Origin: CAZCGA01 sp964498075
GTDB lineage: Bacteria; Desulfobacterota; Binatia; HRBIN30
NCBI GenBank assembly: GCA_964498075.1
Contig: CAZCGA010000234.1
Coordinates: forward strand, 1-7,021
Direction of reading: 5' to 3'
Length of the DNA: 7,021 bases
Shown: positions 5,417 through 7,021 of the stretch, piece by piece
Layout: every line of letters begins with the position of its first letter
Position numbering within the stretch: the stretch's first letter is position 1
Notes under the pieces: model-generated
Databases searched by the model: none
The model's input: the letters and a program-made list of their open reading frames with translations, nothing else
What the model was told of the DNA's origin: nothing
Translations under genes and position numbers: made by a program

Positions 5417-7021
5417 CCCCCTAACTCCTTCGCCAGCCGCTCGGCGTGCCCCGTGGCGCCCATCTCGATGAACAGCCGATGCGCCTCGTGCAGCTCGCGC
5501 TGGCAAGTGGCCGCGTCGCCGACGAGCCGCCCCAACTGCGCACGCTCCTCATGGACGAATGGGCTGTACGCGTGCGCGTCCGTGCGCGTGATCAACGCTT
5601 CGGCAGCGCGCAGATCGTCCGCGATCCGCGGCGCGCTGGCCGGGCCGTCGGTGATCCGCAGCACACGGGCGCGCGCCAGCAGGGCGTGGATCTCCCACAC
5701 CGGCACCTGCCGCTGCCGCGCACAGTCGACGGCCTGTTCGGCGGTCTCACCCGCGCGGTCCATGGTCCCTGCGCCAGCGTACGCTTCGGCAAGCAGGGCA
5801 AGTGCCCAGGCCTCGTCGGGAACGCGGACGTGCCACTTGCGCCCGTGATCCAGCGATTGGGTCAGGGTCTCGATGGCCTCAGGCCACTGTCCGTTCAGCA
5901 CATACGCTTCCCCCAGAACGATGGGGATGGGGAAGCGCTCGCCGAAGCCAAAGGCAGAGGCACGCGAAGCGGCGGCGCGGGCTTGCGCGCTATCGCCGGC
6001 GAAGTAGCTGATTTCCGCTCGCGTCTCGTCAGCCCCGGCGAGCACCACACGGTCCTCACGCGCCTGCCCGATCGCGGTGGCCGCCGCCACCGCCTCCCAG
6101 GCGTCGCGCAGGCGGCCCATTCTTGCCAGCGCTCGGGCACGTTCGTTCAGTGTCAAACCGAGGGGGCTGGACCCCAGCACGCTTGCGGCGAGCTCCGGGT
6201 CGCCGCCGCTCAGCGTTTCGACTTCCTGACTGATGGCGATGGCTTCACGCAAGCGTCCGGCCCATGTGAGCACGGGCGGGCCGGCAATACGGATGGCGAA
6301 ACGGTCGAGCGCAGTGCCCGCGCGATCGGCGAGATCGAGCCCCGCCTGCAGATGGCGCAGCCCTTCGTCGAGGTGCCCCGCCGTTGCGCGTCCCACGCTG
6401 TGCTCGGCGAGCAGCCACACCTGCAGCCCGACCTGCCCGAGCTGCTCGGCGAGCTGCATGGTTTCGGTAAACAGCGCGCTGGCCTCCGCGTCGTCGAGCC
6501 CGGCATCCATACCGGCATGAATCATCTGGATGCGAGCGGTGACGCGGCGTACCAGCGTCTCCGGCGACTCGGGAGTGCCGTCGAGGAGCGTGCGCACCTG
6601 CCGCCAGTGGCGCATCTCCTGGGCCCGATCGCGCGCCCCGATCCAGCGCGCGGCACGGGTGTGCCAGCGTGCCGCCGCGACCGCGTCGCCGGCCGCTTCC
6701 CAGTGATGCGCTAGCAGGGCGGCGTGCTCGCCAAGCTGGGTCGCGTGGATGAGTTCGAGGGCGCGGGCCACCGCCGCATGCACCGCCGTGCGCCGATCGG
6801 TCAGCTGCGACCGATACACCACCTCCTGCGTCAGCGGGTGGCGGAAGGCGTACTCGCGCTCCGGGTAGAGCGCGCGCTCGACAACGAACTCAGCGCGCAC
6901 GAGCGTGGCCAGCGCCGCGGAGAGCTCGGCCGCGGGGCACGCCGCCACGCGCTGCAGCAGCGGCTCGCTGAATTCCTTGCCGATGATCGCCGCCGTCTGG
7001 ATCACGGACTTGTCGCGCTCG
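5413..7021 (-). CDS. C-terminal half of an adenylate/guanylate cyclase - AAA ATPase - TPR-like regulator (partial)
   Basis: About 535 codons are visible; the frame stays open to the right edge, so the N-terminus is outside. The visible part starts with ERDKSVIQTAAIIGKEF, the C-terminal end of the ATPase module in large multidomain cyclase regulators. HPLTQEVVYRSQL, at about visible residues 61-73, is another hallmark of that family. The remainder is a long run of Ala/Leu-rich paired helices of the TPR kind (for example HAALLAHHWEAAGD) up to the end KELGG, a typical protein-binding scaffold. The GTG at 7005 is an internal valine codon and not a start, because the similarity to the family continues upstream of it. 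The protein belongs to the same family as the left-edge gene and is on the same strand, but the two cannot be halves of one gene, since the left one is read away from this one. Its stop (TAG, 5415-5413) overlaps the kinase stop. No cyclase catalytic residues are in the window, so cyclase activity rests on family resemblance only. Confidence 0.85.
   Translation of the reverse strand, partial: ERDKSVIQTAAIIGKEFSEPLLQRVAACPAAELSAALATLVRAEFVVERALYPEREYAFRHPLTQEVVYRSQLTDRRTAVHAAVARALELIHATQLGEHAALLAHHWEAAGDAVAAARWHTRAARWIGARDRAQEMRHWRQVRTLLDGTPESPETLVRRVTARIQMIHAGMDAGLDDAEASALFTETMQLAEQLGQVGLQVWLLAEHSVGRATAGHLDEGLRHLQAGLDLADRAGTALDRFAIRIAGPPVLTWAGRLREAIAISQEVETLSGGDPELAASVLGSSPLGLTLNERARALARMGRLRDAWEAVAAATAIGQAREDRVVLAGADETRAEISYFAGDSAQARAAASRASAFGFGERFPIPIVLGEAYVLNGQWPEAIETLTQSLDHGRKWHVRVPDEAWALALLAEAYAGAGTMDRAGETAEQAVDCARQRQVPVWEIHALLARARVLRITDGPASAPRIADDLRAAEALITRTDAHAYSPFVHEERAQLGRLVGDAATCQRELHEAHRLFIEMGATGHAERLAKELGG

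Noticed and set aside
4487..5506. A 339-codon minus-strand frame spanning the convergent junction
   Set aside because: It overlaps REC2 and HPt of the kinase on one side and the true minus-strand gene in another frame on the other; no domain is recognisable.
5446..6714. A 422-codon open frame on the plus strand
   Set aside because: It is antisense to the helical-repeat region of the cyclase-type regulator, shows no family resemblance and has typical shadow composition.
1..7021. The two cyclase-family fragments as one gene split by insertion of the kinase operon
   Set aside because: On the minus strand the order is C-terminal part, operon, then N-terminal part, the opposite of what a split gene would give. 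They are two separate members of one family.

Overview
The window is GC-rich DNA with strong GC at third codon positions. It suggests an uncultured soil or subsurface bacterium that is rich in signalling genes, such as Methylomirabilota/Rokubacteria, Myxococcota or a deltaproteobacterial relative. The phylum cannot be fixed from the sequence alone; the guess rests on base composition and on the protein families present.

Layout, left to right. Bases 1-291 (minus strand) hold the 5' end of a zinc-ribbon / class III nucleotide cyclase / AAA-ATPase regulator that leaves the window at the left edge. Its zinc-ribbon part and its pre-cyclase part lie in different reading frames, and a 55-bp palindromic array of 7-bp repeats (88-142) sits at the break. 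Bases 292-650 are a divergent intergenic region with a second 7-bp-period inverted element (474-571) of different sequence. Then comes a two-gene plus-strand operon: 651-2015, a metallo-beta-lactamase-fold hydrolase fused to a receiver (REC) domain, and 2012-5416, a membrane-bound hybrid histidine kinase (about 8 TM, GAF, HisKA, HATPase, REC, REC, HPt). The two genes overlap by 4 bases (GTGA). Bases 5413-7021 (minus strand) are the C-terminal half of another cyclase/AAA-ATPase/helical-repeat regulator of the same family as the left-edge gene. Its stop codon overlaps the kinase stop codon.

How the genes may work together (inference): the kinase can pass phosphate from its HisKA histidine through its receivers to the C-terminal HPt histidine. 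The HPt's natural partner is the receiver on the co-transcribed hydrolase, so the output of the pathway would be an enzyme (a phosphodiesterase-like MBL hydrolase) and not a DNA-binding regulator. Cyclase-type genes on both sides raise the possibility of a local second-messenger circuit, but neither cyclase catalytic domain lies inside the window. The most unusual features are the two heptad inverted-repeat elements, the frameshift at one of them, the MBL-REC fusion paired with a phosphorelay kinase, and a threefold internal repeat in the kinase membrane domain.
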